Assembly: GCA_026929865.2 (NCBI GenBank)
Contig: CM049408.1
Coordinates: 744,001-808,000, forward strand
Source of the DNA: Hyperoplus lanceolatus
Taxonomy: Eukaryota; Chordata; Actinopteri; Uranoscopiformes; Ammodytidae
Reading direction: 5' to 3'
Length of the DNA: 64,000 bases
In this document: in pieces, positions 44,968 to 56,344 of the stretch
Layout: each line of letters begins with the position of its first letter
How positions within the stretch are numbered: the stretch's first letter is position 1
The notes under the pieces: generated by a model
What the model was told of the DNA's origin: nothing
The model's input: the letters and a program-made list of their open reading frames with translations, nothing else
Databases searched by the model: none
Translations under genes and position numbers: made by a program

Positions 44968-46916
44968 TAGGGCTGCAACAACGAATCGATAAAATCGATT
45001 AAAATCGATTACTAAAAGCCTTGGCAACGAATTTGGTCATCGATTCGTTGAGTCGCGCGATTAATAAGTCACTTGCAGGCGCGGCACTGTTTACATCCAG
45101 CCGCCGACAGGTTCATGCACGACCACAGCGAGCCTTCCGCACGTGAAGGCTCGCTTCACGTGCGGGAAAGCTTTGGGCTGTGTCCGAACTGCCATACTAA
45201 CGTCCTACTCATACTCATTTTGACTTCAATTTGAGTATGTGACGGTTGGGTATGCGAGTTTGGGTATGTGAGAAATTCCCGGATGAGTACTAACTTCCGG
45301 GAAGATTTTGGGTATGAATCGATTGTATACTTTTCCTACTCAACCGCCCCACAATGCACTGGGTCAATTCTACCCGCCCAGGAAAATGAAATATTTTCGA
45401 GCAAGTTGCTAGGCAACAACATTGTTTGGGGTTCCGCGATCTGACAGACGTACGTGCAGTCATTCATAAACTCTTACAATAGATAAGAGATGAAGATAAA
45501 TACCTAACAACATTAGAGTCACTAAGTGAAATGAGTGAAGTGAGTCTGATAGTGGAGAGAGATTAGAACAGATCGCTGTTCCACACACCGCGGCTCGTCC
45601 AGCTCAACTCACAGACAGCTGAGTGCTGATGAGCCGGACAGAGAGCGTCGGAGGGATCCTCCGCCTCAAAATATAATTATTATAAAACAAGAGGTCTAAA
45701 ACACAGATGATGAACACAGGACTGAAAAAATCTAGTTCAATATCTAACCTGTAGAGGGCGGTTATAAGCTTAACAGTGTCTAAACTGCCTGAATCTTATA
45801 AGAAGAAGAAGAAATTCTTCATTGCTTGAGTATACTTCAACTGAGAACGTTTCGACGCAGCTCGCATACACAATCGATCTTTGAGTAGAGAGTATGCAGT
45901 ATATAGATGGTGAGTATGTAGGATGTAGGACGCTAGTATGGCAGTTCGGACACGGCCATAGTGTGAGCGGTCACAGCTTGTATTTTGGTCATATCTAACA
46001 CTGGACTGCAGGCCTATATAAAAGTGTTGTACCTTTGCTTCCTTTGGGTTTAAAAAAAACTCCTTCAACTCAGTATCCGTCTAGTCCAAAAAAACTCTGT
46101 CAGCTGCTGCTGCTGCAGACGGTGTGCAGACGTGCTCGGAGAGTCGGCATCGGCGCATCAACATCCATGTTAAAATCGGAAGGATATAGAGCTAGTTAGC
46201 TTAAAAAAAGTAGCAAACATGTCAACTGTGATGTGTTCAGGCCGGCTCAGTAATATGATTGATGTGTTCAAATGCAACACAAAAAAAAGGAAATTTGAGA
46301 TTTTGGCGAAACTTGTTTTCCCAGCAATATAAAATAGATAGTAAAGATGGAATTATGACCTGTTTAATGTCCTATCTTGAGCTATGATCTTATCAGCAAT
46401 TAAAGCAATAATACAAGTTCTATTTCAACACAACAATAGAAAATTATCAATTGTGATATCAATAAAGACTTTGATCGTTAAGGAGTCTTGAAAATGATAT
46501 CAATATCAATACAAATTAACGATCTCCTGTCATCTGAGAGAAATTAAGATGATTTAATTTTTTTAACCGTTAGTATTTACCGGTTAAAAATATTATCGGT
46601 TGACTGGTTTACCATGGACATCCCTTATACTGTATAAATGTATATCATACATTGTATGTTTTTTTTGTGTTATCCCAGTTAAGTTTATTTTTAATTTTTT
46701 ATCATTTAATATTACTTTTAATAGTTCCGGGACGTTGGAGCAATAACCTGGTGTTTTGACACTTCAGTCTGCACTGTAAATTTGAAGTAATGTTCAGTTT
46801 TTGAATAAAGATGCGGCATTTACAAATGTTTATTTTTTTTATCCGATTCATCGATTAATCGAAAAAATAATCGACCGATTCATCGATTATTGAAATAATC
46901 GTTAGTTGCAGCCCTA
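44968..46916. mobile_element. hAT-type MITE, 'TAGGGCTGCAACAAC' termini, perfect TSD
   Basis: Left tagggctgcaacaacgaatc and right gttagttgcagcccta are inverted; flanked by gttaagtt at 44960-44967 and 46917-46924 (perfect 8 bp, as for hAT). ATCGATT repeats fill both subterminal regions. An internal hairpin ccgcacgtgaag...cttcacgtgcgg is near 45138-45164. Contains a nested MITE at 45176-45957. Confidence 0.88.
45176..45957. mobile_element. Nested MITE, 'GGCTGTGTCCGAACTGCCATA' termini
   Basis: Left ggctgtgtccgaactgccat and right atggcagttcggacacggcc are inverted. Inner sequence includes repeated gtatg/gagta words. No coding frame recognised. Confidence 0.82.
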
Positions 46917-47037
46917 GTTAAGTTCAGTTTGCACATTTGAATCTAATTTGGGGAGTGGGAGAGAATGAAAATGTTTTAAAGATATCCTCTTCCTTTGCAA
47001 GATTGTGTGTGTGAGGATCAGCCAGACCAAAGATTGT

Positions 47038-48346
47038 ACAGTCATATGAAAAAGTTTGGGAACCCCTCTCAGCCGGCATTATAATTGACTCTGCTTTCAC
47101 AAAAAAAAAGATAAAAGTAGTATGTCTTTCATTTATCAGGAACAGCTAAGTACTGGGATGTTTTCCATGTTTTGCTGATGTTAATGCCTGTAACAGCATG
47201 TAAAACTGATGACTTTAAACACAAAATTGGTTGCATTATGTTGTTAAGCCTTGAACCTCATAGAAATGTATGTTTAATCATGAGAAAAGGTATTTTAGGT
47301 GCCTAAATGCAAGTTACACTTCTCTTTGACTCTCTGCTGAAGTGAGACAGAATGGGATCATCAAAGCAGCTCCCGAAAGATCTGAAAAACAAAGATTATT
47401 CATTGTCATGGAATTGGGGAAGGCTACAAGAAGCTTTCCCAAAGGTTTCAATTGTCAATTTCGACTGTAGGGAACGTTGGAATATCCAACCCCTACGCAA
47501 CGTCAACTTTGTGACTGATGCTTGAACATTATCCTGAATAATCTGTTGAAACTGGGTTGAATTCATCCAACTATCCACTTTAACGAGGGCCCCAGTCCCT
47601 GAAGTGGCCACAGCATGATTGCACCTTCACCAAATTTGAAAGTAGGTAACAGGTGTTTTACTTGGAATGCAGTTTTATCCTTCCGCCACGTAAAGCACTT
47701 TTTATAATGACCAAATAACTTATTTTTTGTCTCATCAGTCCAAAGCATTTTCTTCCAATATGAATCTGGCTTGTCTAAATGAGCTTTAGCATACTCCAAG
47801 CAACTGTATCTGTGGCGTGGGCGCAGAAAGGGCTTCCTTCTCAGCACCCGGGCCATACAGATGTTTTGGTGCAAATTGCACTGAATTGTTGAACCATGTA
47901 CAGATACACCATCTGCAGCCAGATGTTCTTGCAGGTCTTTGGAGGTGATCTGTGGGTTGTGTGCAACCATTCTCACAATCCGCCGCATATGCCGCTCTTG
48001 TACTTTTCTTGGTCTGCTAGACCTGGGTTTAACTGCAACTGTGTCTGTGTCCTTCCATTCCCTGACAACATTCCTTACAGTAGAAATTGACAATTGAAAC
48101 CTTTGGGAAAGCTTCTTGTAGCCTTCCCCTAAACCATGACAATGAATAATCTTTGTTTTTAAGATCTTTTGGGAGCAATTTTGATGATCCCATTCTGTCT
48201 CACTTCTGCAGAGAGTCAAAGAAGTGCAACTTGCATTTAGGCACCTAAAATACCTTTTCTCATGATTAAACAGACCTTTATATGGAGGTTCAAGGCTTAA
48301 CAACATAATCCAACCAATTTTGTGTTTAAAGTCCTCAGTTTTACTG
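47038..48346. mobile_element. Third palindromic Tc1-like element (5' ends inverted)
   Basis: Left end acagtcatatgaaaaagttt with a plus-strand 5' transposase segment up to about 47483. The remaining part (about 47484-48346) is a minus-strand transposase whose 5' end lies at the right. Both outer arms share the leader and start region (gacagaatgggatcatcaaa, aagctttcccaaaggtttca) in inverse. Thus two 5' ends face outward and the 3' end is missing. The right arm is cut off about 160 bp short of the expected terminus. Confidence 0.82.
47396..48306 (-). pseudogene. Tc1-like transposase, HTH and start of DDE domain
   Basis: 247-residue frame (48306-47563). It has the first helix-turn-helix region (LGEGYKKLSQRFQLSISTVR), GRPR-like PRSSRPRKVQERH, the second helix-turn-helix (ITSKDLQEHLAADGVSVHGS), and the catalytic start YWKKMLWTDETKNKLFGH. 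After PLQGLGPSLKW a frameshift leads to MNSTQFQQIIQDNVQ, and then the gene is lost at the palindrome centre. The second and third catalytic acidic residues are not present. Confidence 0.82.
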
Positions 48347-48997
48347 CACCGTCATTGGTTCAAATACACATGAGGTGGGTTTTGTTGATTTTTTAAGACC
48401 ACGTGACCACCCAAAAAATGTGTGGTTTGCCGAAAATCACGCCAATCAAAAAATTAATAAATAAATAATAATAAAAAAAATAAGCCAGCTGTGTCGGCGA
48501 TAGTGTATTACAGAACAGTTAGTGGCGTTCGGAGCGCAGAATCAAGGTCTACTATATGCTACTGACGAAAATCACACAACACATTGCATCTATTATATTT
48601 ATGAATTTAGGCTATATTTTGCTGCTCCAACTCAAATTCAGCCCAGCCAGGCGATAGTTAAGTTTCAGTTTTGTTTTCATCTCCGTGGTAAACAGCCGTT
48701 TGGACCAGCTGATCGGCTCCCGACAGCAGGAGTCAGTCTGCGTTCCAGTTGTACTGGGAAATCGGATTTATGGTGCCAGTGATAACTGAACTAAATAATA
48801 AAATAAAGCTATCTTCTCCTTCCTCTATCTGTCTATCTTTATCCCTCCACTGCACACTCAGTCACTACTATCCATGCTAAAAGGAAGCAGGATTATAACC
48901 TCGTTTAGCACATTATTTTTAAATATTTTATATTATTTATTCTTTTTTTCCTCCCCCATCTAATTTTGACGATTTTTAGAAAAAATTGTTGGTTTGT
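48347..48997. other. alkbh1 intron, nothing recognised
   Basis: About 650 bp of AT-rich sequence between the palindromic Tc1 and the L2 tail. An 86-residue frame (48522-48782) has no recognised domain. Confidence 0.45.
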
Positions 48998-49203
48998 AAG
49001 CGCTAAGGCAAGGCAAGGCAAGGCAACTTTATTTATAGAGCACGTTTCAGGCACAGGGCCACTCAAGGTGCTTCACAGGGTTAAAATCAAATAAAGAATA
49101 CAAATACAAAAAAAGGAACAAATTTAAAACATGGATAAAAATACAACATTTAAATAAAAGAATTAAAACATTTTACAAAAAATTAAATAAAAAAAATTAC
49201 AGG

Positions 49204-50757
49204 TTAAAAGGGAAACAAGAACAATTTGAGACCCGATTTAAAAGAGCTGAGAGTCTCAGCGGACCTCAGACTCTCTGGCAGTCCGTTCCAGACATTGGGC
49301 GCATAAACGCTGAATGCCGCCTCTCCCTGTTTAGTCCTAGCTCTGGGGACTTTTAAAAGACCTGTCCCAGACGACCTAAGGGCTCTGGGCGGCTCATAAC
49401 GTATCAGCAGATCAGTAATATATTTTGGCCCTAAACCATTTAAGGCTTTGTAGACCATCATCAATATTTTAAAATCAATTCTTTGAGTGACAGGAAGCCA
49501 GTGCAAAGACCTAAGAACTGGGGTAATGTGATCTACTTTTTTGGTCCTAGTGAGGACTCGAGCAGCAGCGTTCTGAATTAGCTGAAGCTGTCTGATTGAT
49601 TTTTTAGGAAGGCCTGCAAAGACACTATTACAGTAGTCAAGTCTACTAAAAATAAATGCATGGACAAGTTTTTCTAAGTCCTGCTGAGATATTAGCCCTT
49701 TAATTCTCGATATATTTTTAAGGTGGTAGTAGGCTGACTTAGTAATTGATTTAATGTGTTTTTTGAAATTCAAGTCAGAATTTATCACTACACCAAGATT
49801 TCTAGCTTGGTGTGTGCTTTCTAACATAACAGATTTAAGCTGTGCGCTGACTTTTGATTGTTCATTCCTGGCACCAAAGACAATTACTTCAGTTTTGTCG
49901 CTGTTTAATTGAAGAAAGTTTTGGCACATCCAGTGATTGATTTGTTCAATGCATTTACTTAGTGCTTGAATCGGACTATAGTCTCCTGGTGATATGGTTA
50001 TGTAAATTTGTGTGTCGTCTGCATAATTATGGTAGCATAATTTGTTTTTGTTCATAATCTGAGCTAGCGGTAGCATGTATATGTTAAACAGAAGAGGCCC
50101 AAGAATGGAACCCTGGGGGAACCCGCATGTAATATTTGTTCGCTCGGATGTGAAATTGCCTATTGACACATAGTAGTCTCTTTCCTTTAAGTATGATTCA
50201 AACCAGCTTAGCACAGTTCCAGAGAGTCCAACCCAGTTTGCAAGTCGATCTAGCAATATGCTGTGGTCAACTGTGTCGAACGCAGCACTGAGATCCAATA
50301 AAACTAATACAGAGCTTTTGCCACTGTCTGTGTTTAAGTGGATGTCATTGAGGACCTTAACCAGAGCAGTCTCAGTGCTGTGGTGTTGTCGAAAACCTGA
50401 CTGAAAGACATCAAAGCAGTTATTCATTGCTAAGTAGTTATTTAGCTGATGATGAACAGCTTTTTCAATGATCTTGCTTAAAAATGATAGGTTGGATATC
50501 GGCCTATAATTGTTCATGAGTGATGTATCTAGATTTTTCTTTTTTAGGAGTGGCTTGATGACAGCTGTTTTCAGGGCCTGTGGGAATACACCAGTGCGAA
50601 GGGACATATTGACAATTTCTAGGACATCTGAGGCCATACAGCTAAAAACAGTTTTAAAGAAGCCTGTGGGCAGAATGTCAAGGCAACAGGAGGAGGAGTT
50701 CAGGTGTTGTATAATGTCATCCAGGTTTTTCTTGTTTATCAGAAAAAACTCTGTCAT
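49204..50757 (-). pseudogene. L2 LINE reverse transcriptase, 517 aa open
   Basis: Contains NNYRPISNLSFLSKIIEK, VLLDLSAAFDTVDHSILLDR, CGFPQGSILGPLLFNIYM, the catalytic NYADDTQIYI, and the L2 C-terminal block with CNSVFAGLPKK, NAAARVLTRT and NVWNGLPESLR, ending KLFLFPF. No stop interrupts it from MTEFFL to the end. The upstream in-frame sequence extends beyond the first Met to about 50890. Only the two frameshifts upstream prevent a complete ORF2. Confidence 0.85.
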
Positions 50758-50834
50758 GGCATCTGAATTTGTTTTAAATGGGTACAGAGATAAAACATAT
50801 CTTGAACCTGGTATTGATGCAGTGACAGCTTGTC

Positions 50835-51884
50835 TTATTTTATGAATTTTCTCAGTAAAGAAGGAGGCAAATTCATTGCAGGCCCTCGTGGAAAGATGCT
50901 CAGATGATGCTCAACAGCAGCAAACAGGGCATGTGCATTGTTGCTGTTTTTGGTGATGATGTCAGAGAAGAAAGACTGTCTTGCATTTCTTAGTTCTAGG
51001 TTAAACGTGCGTAGTTTCTCTTTGAAGATGTTATAGTGAACATTTAGATTTGTTTTTCGCCACCTGCGTTCTGCTTTACGGCACTCTCTTTTTTCAATTC
51101 TGACCTGAGGGGTATTTCTCCAGGGAGACCTTTTTTTTTTACCAGAGATGATTTTCACCTTGGTGGGTGCAATAGCATCGATAACATTTGTAATTTTTGA
51201 GTTGAATTTACATACAAGCTCATTAACTGAGATACAGGGGAGGAGCGGGGACAGAGAAAATGCCTGGATAAATTGTTCACTCGTGTTTTCAGTAATATAC
51301 CGTTTTTTGATAACCTTTGTTTTTGCAGTTGTGTGCAAAGATATTGTACTCCCAAAAAACAAACAGGAATGGTCGGAGAGACCCACATCAGACACTAAAA
51401 GGTTTGAAATGTCCAGGCCCTTTGAAATTAATAAGTCCAGGGTGTGACCTTTGTTATGTGTAGGCTGGTTTACGTGTTGAGAGAGTCCAAAATTTTCCAG
51501 TACATAGCATAGTTCTTTAGCACTTCTGTCCTCGGGTTTGTCCACATGTATATTAAAATCCCCAACAATCAATAAACAGTCAAACTCCATACAGATTACA
51601 GACAGTAGTCCAGTAAGGTCATCAAAAAAGTTTGCACAGTATTTAGGTGGCCTGTAGATATTACTAAAAATAGCTTGAGAGGCTGAATTTAACTTGAGAG
51701 CCACATATTCAAATGAAACAAAGTTTCCATAAAACATCTTTTTGCATGTTAAAGATTCACTAAATAAAATAGCAATTCCACCACCTTTCCTATGAGCTCT
51801 GGCCTCACTCTCGAAAGTGTAGTTGGGGGGGTGGGGGGGGTTGACTCGATAAGAACAGCTGAGCTGTTGTCTGGGTCCAACCAA
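50835..51884 (-). pseudogene. L2 LINE endonuclease, main part
   Basis: 349-residue frame joining the previous one across the G-run. It carries GGGIAILFSESL, IYRPPKYCANFFDDL, IVGDFNIHVD and LSDHSCLFF, the Asn/Asp and His catalytic motifs of the APE-type endonuclease, then the linker toward the RT (KRSPWRN, ECRKAERRWRK). A second frameshift near 50885-50895 moves the text into the RT frame. Confidence 0.82.
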
Positions 51885-52714
51885 GTTTCAGTTAAAAACA
51901 TAAAATCAAGATTGTGCTTGGTAATACAATCATTAATTAAAAATGTTTTACCTGACAAAGATCTGATGTTTAACAAGGCCAAACTTAGTGTGTTTGAGTG
52001 TGAAGCATTGTCAGCCCTATTTACTACAGCAGAATGTGGCTGAAGGGGAATGGATACCAAGTTTGACAGGTTTGCAGTATTAAAGTGACAAGTGTTTCTT
52101 GTACATATTGTCGGGTTAGTCACATAAACAGCAACAGTATGAGGAGGTGAAGTAGCCAGTAATCTACATGGTGATGCCGGAGGTGGACAGTAGCTGGGGG
52201 AGCTAGTCACACAAACCGCAGTATGGGTCACTGGCGATGAAGGATTGAAACCCAGTCCATGTTTTCTGTCCTGCCTGGTGAGCTGCTGCTTGACAGAAGC
52301 GATGAATGGTTCAGTAGCGGGTGAGTCCTGATGACGTGACAGAGGTAACCGGACGAATGGGAAGGAGATGCTGATGTTGTATCCTTTGCCCTCAGCCGTC
52401 TCAGTGGACAAGACGGATGGGATGAAGCCGGCAGCCTTAAAATCCACTCCGCGCAGGTTGTAATCCACTCCATGAAATCCATCTAGCCGGGACTGCGGGG
52501 ATCTCGCGATGTTGTGTCCTTTGCCCTCAGCCGTCTCAGTGGACAAGACGGATGGGATGGAGCCGGCAGGCTGACAATAAATAAAGTTTCTCCCTGAGCC
52601 TCTGTGGATATATCGAGGTCTACGCAATAGTCCTAGCTGCTTTATGGTGGAAATACAGGGTGGGATTGAGCGATTGTTGTACTTCAGCAGCTGTGAGGCG
52701 AAGTAGGTCAACAT
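51749..52714 (-). pseudogene. L2 LINE N-terminal region and start of endonuclease
   Basis: 321-residue frame. The first ~220 residues are variable and include a duplicated unit (IPSVLSTETAEGKGHNI / IPSVLSTETAEGKGYNI, about 125 nt apart). The endonuclease then begins: LALLNIRSLSGKTFLIND and FMFLTETWLDPDNSS (catalytic Glu in TETW). The frame is lost at the G7-T-G8 homopolymer (51825-51840), after which the endonuclease continues in the next frame. Confidence 0.78.
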
Positions 52715-53389
52715 CGAACCAGCCAGAGTGATGTTAGCCTGTTAGCAGTTAGGCACGGACCCGAAGCAGTTGGAGAAGAGTTGAGAGGCAGTGTAGAAAA
52801 ATCCACGATGAGACTGTAGAGACAGCTTTGCAGGTTGACCGGGGCATATTCCTCACCAGGATCACCAAAGAAAACGCCAGTAGTGACCAGGAAAATGTCA
52901 CTACTACTACTTGTTTTTAGCCGTTGCTAGGGACGCCTAAATAGCAAGTGAGCTACACGGCTCCTCCACAACAAAACCGGAACAACCAAAGACAGTCCAC
53001 AAGCCTGCTTTTCGATGTTGGTGTAGCCCGCAGGGAACCAAGAAGAGAACAAAGGTCCACAAAAAATCACTTTTAAAATAAAATTGGCCAAAATTGGCCC
53101 AAAAATAGCTTGGAGAAGCGGCGAACAGATAGCGCCAGCGTCCTCTCCAGCTGATGTTATATTCAAATATTAGTCTGTGGACTAAGGGAGCATGTTTAAA
53201 TAAAACCTGTGAACCTTAACTTTTAAATGTATTTTATCTCATGTTTCTATGTGCTACACAGGCTTAGATATTAAGGTTTTGGTAGACTTTACAATTCATA
53301 CTATTTTTTCAGAAAACCCTCAGGCATTAAGGACATGCATCCTAGATTGCCATAGTCATCAATGGGTTAAAAGCCAACCCAAACATTAT

Positions 53390-54317
53390 ATCTTGATTTG
53401 AAGACCTCTATTGCAGCATCTGGGACAGATGTGCATGGTTCCACAATAAAAGAAAACTCACTCAACATGGCTACCATGGGAGAGTTGCTGAAGAAGCCTC
53501 TGCTCTCAAAAAAGAACAAAACTGCTTGTCACAACTTTGCCAAAGAGCACTTGGAGATATCTGTCTATTCTATGGAAAATTTTGTCCAATATTGAACTGT
53601 TTGGTCATAACCAAAACCACCTGTTTGGGCAAAAAACGCAACTCTGCCTACCACCAAAAGAACCATCTCCCAAGTGAAGAATGGTGGTGGCAAATGGTCT
53701 GCACGTCACTAGATGTAATGTTTGGGTTGGCCTTTACCAGAAAAATCTCTTTTCTTGTGGCGCTTGTGGATATTTTTGAAGGAAGTCCACTTCTAGGCAG
53801 ATGTTCAGTCACTATTTAAGCTCTCTGTTTGTCGATGATTTGCAATACGATGGACCGATGGAGCTCAAACTTATTTTAAAATTAATTTATAGCTGTCCCC
53901 AGACAAATGTGCAACATCACAACTATTCCTGAGATCCTCTGAGGAACAATTTTAATTCCCTTTTGGCATGTCTGACCTATCTCTGTTTTATCTAGTTCGG
54001 TCCAATTTCTTCCCAGAAGATCTCTCATTACATTGGTCTATTTAATCACTCAATTTGGCCCACCTGATTGTGTTTACCTGCTCGATTTAAGCAATGCAGC
54101 TCAGGGTTCACAAACTTTTGCACATACAAATGTTGGCAAATCATTTGTTTTATCTGTTTTAACAATTTGTTTCCAGCAAAGAAATGTTGAATTGATAAAC
54201 AAACATCTGTTATTTCATATAAAAAATACTGGTATTGATAAAAATGAATGATTAATGGTAAAACTGAATAAAATTCCAAAATTCTCAAGGGGTTCACATA
54301 CTTTCAAACAGCACTGT
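53390..54317 (+). pseudogene. 5'-truncated Tc1-like element with transposase remnant
   Basis: Plus-strand fragments IAASGTDVHGSTIKENSLN, LLKKPLLSKKNKTACHNFAK and further degraded catalytic region. Only the right inverted end (gttcacatactttcaaacagcac) is present. It abuts the L2 5' end region at about 53160, with about 230 bp unassigned between. Confidence 0.7.
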
Positions 54318-54329
54318 ATAAGATACAAG

Positions 54330-54821
54330 CTGTATCCCATTACAGAGACCACGTCCTTGGAAGGACGCGGTCTATGAAGGCTGTAGCCTGTGAAGGCCGA
54401 TTCTCAGGCCGAACGAGCGTTGTTAAACGAGACGGTCTCCGCAGGTCTCCGTTTACGAGCATTTCCGGTTTGCGTAACAAGCCGTTACCTTGCGTGACGA
54501 CTCGCTGCTCCTGTGCTGCCTAGCAACCCTGATTGCTGCCAACGGAGACAGCCTTGTCAACGGAGGAAAAGAAAAAAGAAGTTGTCTACCAGACGAAAAG
54601 AAAAAAAAGTACAAGAAAAAACGAAAGGAAGATAAAAGTTTAGAAGATGGAGCAACACGTTGCTGTTTTGTTATTTTTTATTTTATTTTATGCCATCTCT
54701 GACGAAACCGCAATGAATCGTGGGATTTATAGGGCCGCGAAGTATCCATCTGATGCCGCTATGACGCAATCGGTCTTCAAATGCAGCCTTCGTAGGCTGC
54801 AACCCCTGAATCGAGATCCAG
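54330..54821. mobile_element. MITE, 'CTGTGTCTCAATTCAGGGG' family, copy 2
   Basis: Same family as 30041-30646, with shared gttaccttgcgtgacgactc, gcctagcaaccctgattgct and A-rich regions. The ends are more diverged (ctgtatcccattacagagac...). It lies 38 bp from the 3' edge of an alkbh1 exon. Confidence 0.75.
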
Positions 54822-54858
54822 CTACAGTTACCTGGCCTACAGTCACAGCTAGTCTCAC

Positions 54859-55021
54859 CTGAGCTCATGTACACTCTTGCTCCAGATATCCTGGGTGTCA
54901 GAGGGGGACATGTGCATGTCCAGGTTGCAGACATTGGGCTTCAGAGTATAGGTCTTCAGACACTGTCTGGCCCAGAAGGCTTGGGAACCCCGTAGGAACG
55001 GGTTGGAGATGAAGAGAAATC
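54859..55021 (-). CDS. alkbh1: alkbh1 exon (N-terminal part of the AlkB region)
   Basis: Most upstream alkbh1 exon recognised. ALKBH1 is an Fe(II)/2-oxoglutarate dioxygenase reported to act on tRNA m1A and m5C, on DNA and on histone H2A. On the minus strand the exon follows ...gtgttttttag and reads (G)[17 protein letters not shown], then [18 protein letters not shown], ending HEL plus two bases before gtgaga. The 163 bases are 2 + 53 codons + 2, so the first codon is split with an upstream exon not found here. Codon phase fits the exon at 32568. About 95 N-terminal residues relative to human ALKBH1 (389 aa) are not in the window. The intron to the next exon is 22.3 kb. Confidence 0.92.
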
Positions 55022-55107
55022 CTAAAAAACACAAAATGGTACAGTACTGGTTCATAGAAATGGAAAAATATTATAAACACCATGTTAAACATTTGGCAGA
55101 TATATGT

Positions 55108-55905
55108 TAAAGCTCACATATTATGCACTTTGCTGTCAATTTTATATGGTCTAAGTAGTCCCTAATACTTATTTTTTTAAATGTTTGCTGAAAAACCCGT
55201 TCAGATCATTTATTGTAGCAAGCCTCTATACCCTGATGTTCCTCTGGTCTCAGGATGACCTATATTTGTGCGATCTGGCTGGCCCCTCCCACCGTCTCTG
55301 CCGGGCTTTCTTTATATGGGCTCTCCCACCGTCTCTGCCGTGCTCTCGCGATACTAGAGAGACACTGCGTGACTTACCCGGCCGAAGCGAAGCCATACTT
55401 TGACATAACAGTTTGACATGATTAAAACCAATGAAAACAGTAGCCTCACAGTTTGATTTATACAGGAATAACTTCCCACCCTTTGTGGTGTTAAAAACGA
55501 GTCATTATTAAACTCCAATGGGAAAGCTAAGTTAGTGCAATAGGCGCAAACGTTGGATGCTAAATCCGAAGCTACATGTGCGCTAACGGCTAAAAATAAC
55601 ACTCAAAATCAGTGAAAACAGTAGCCTCACGGTTTGATTTATACAGGAATAACTTCCCACCCTTTGTGGTGTTAAAAACGAGGCATTATTAAACTGCAAT
55701 GTGAAAGCTAAGTTAGTGTAATAGGTGCAAACGTTGGGTGCTACTCCCGAAGCTACATGCTACACTAGGTAAATAACAGGCAAACAACCATTGAGGAGAT
55801 TCCTTTTAGTTTCACCGGTGGAATTACTACACAAGTAGTTCCCTAAGCTTTGTCTCGTTATAAACGCGGCATTATTAAGACTGCTGTGATTAAGATAAAG
55901 GAGTG
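55108..55905. repeat. Unclassified repeat with 182-bp tandem
   Basis: Starts near ttaaagctcacatattatgc. A block of about 145 bp (acagtagcctcac..ttgat ... cgaagctacatg) occurs at 55437 and again at 55619 (period 182 bp), with a weaker third trace near 55800-55880. No coding domain recognised. Confidence 0.65.
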
Positions 55906-55949
55906 GATTATGAGCAGAATGCTTCTGTGTTGGTTTATGCAACACTCTG

Positions 55950-56090
55950 CATGGTTTGCTGGGGTGCATGCTGACAGTCCGACAGGCCCCCACTCCGACA
56001 GCCCCTCTTTCCTCCATCCCTCCACTCCGACGTACTTCCATTCCTCCAGCCCCCCACTACGACACACTTTCGTACCGCCATTCCGACAGA
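55950..56090. repeat. CCACTCCGAC-type short repeats
   Basis: Imperfect repeats of ccactccgac/ccagc in a pyrimidine-rich stretch. Pro/Ser-rich open frames across it are probably an effect of the repeat. Confidence 0.5.
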
Positions 56091-56344
56091 ATAATTTTTC
56101 CTGTAGCCTATTTCCCCAACTATGTAGATAGCCGCCTCGTTTTTTTAAGCGACTGGAAAACCGTTTTGCTGAATAAGCGCCCAGCGCAAATAACGGCAGG
56201 CGATTGTTTAGGCCTACACTATTTTACAATGACGGTTTTCTGCGCCAATTTCCCGCCAAACATGAATATTTTCAACAAAATAATATACGAAATACTGTAG
56301 AGCAACGAAAATTAAATCACAAGGCGTGAAATGATGGTTCTAGG

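Larger units (their letters stand above)
48998..53160 (-). mobile_element. Near full-length L2-type LINE
   Basis: About 4.2-kb non-LTR retrotransposon on the minus strand. It has a 5' untranslated/leader region (53160-52715), an N-terminal region, an endonuclease, a reverse transcriptase and a 3' end gtgctctataaataaagttg followed by TTGCC repeats (about 49000-49030). Domain order and the conserved C-terminal block (LHWLPVTQRIDFKILMMVYK) identify the L2 clade of the CR1 group. Two frameshifts interrupt an otherwise open ORF2. Confidence 0.88.

Noticed and set aside
54046..54297. Minus-strand 83-residue frame near the alkbh1 exon
   Set aside because: It is the non-coding side of a Tc1 inverted end.
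55360..55420. Upstream alkbh1 exon ending at a gtaagt donor (SKYGFASAG)
   Set aside because: The donor and phase fit, but the residues do not resemble the ALKBH1 N-terminus and the stretch is part of a repeat.
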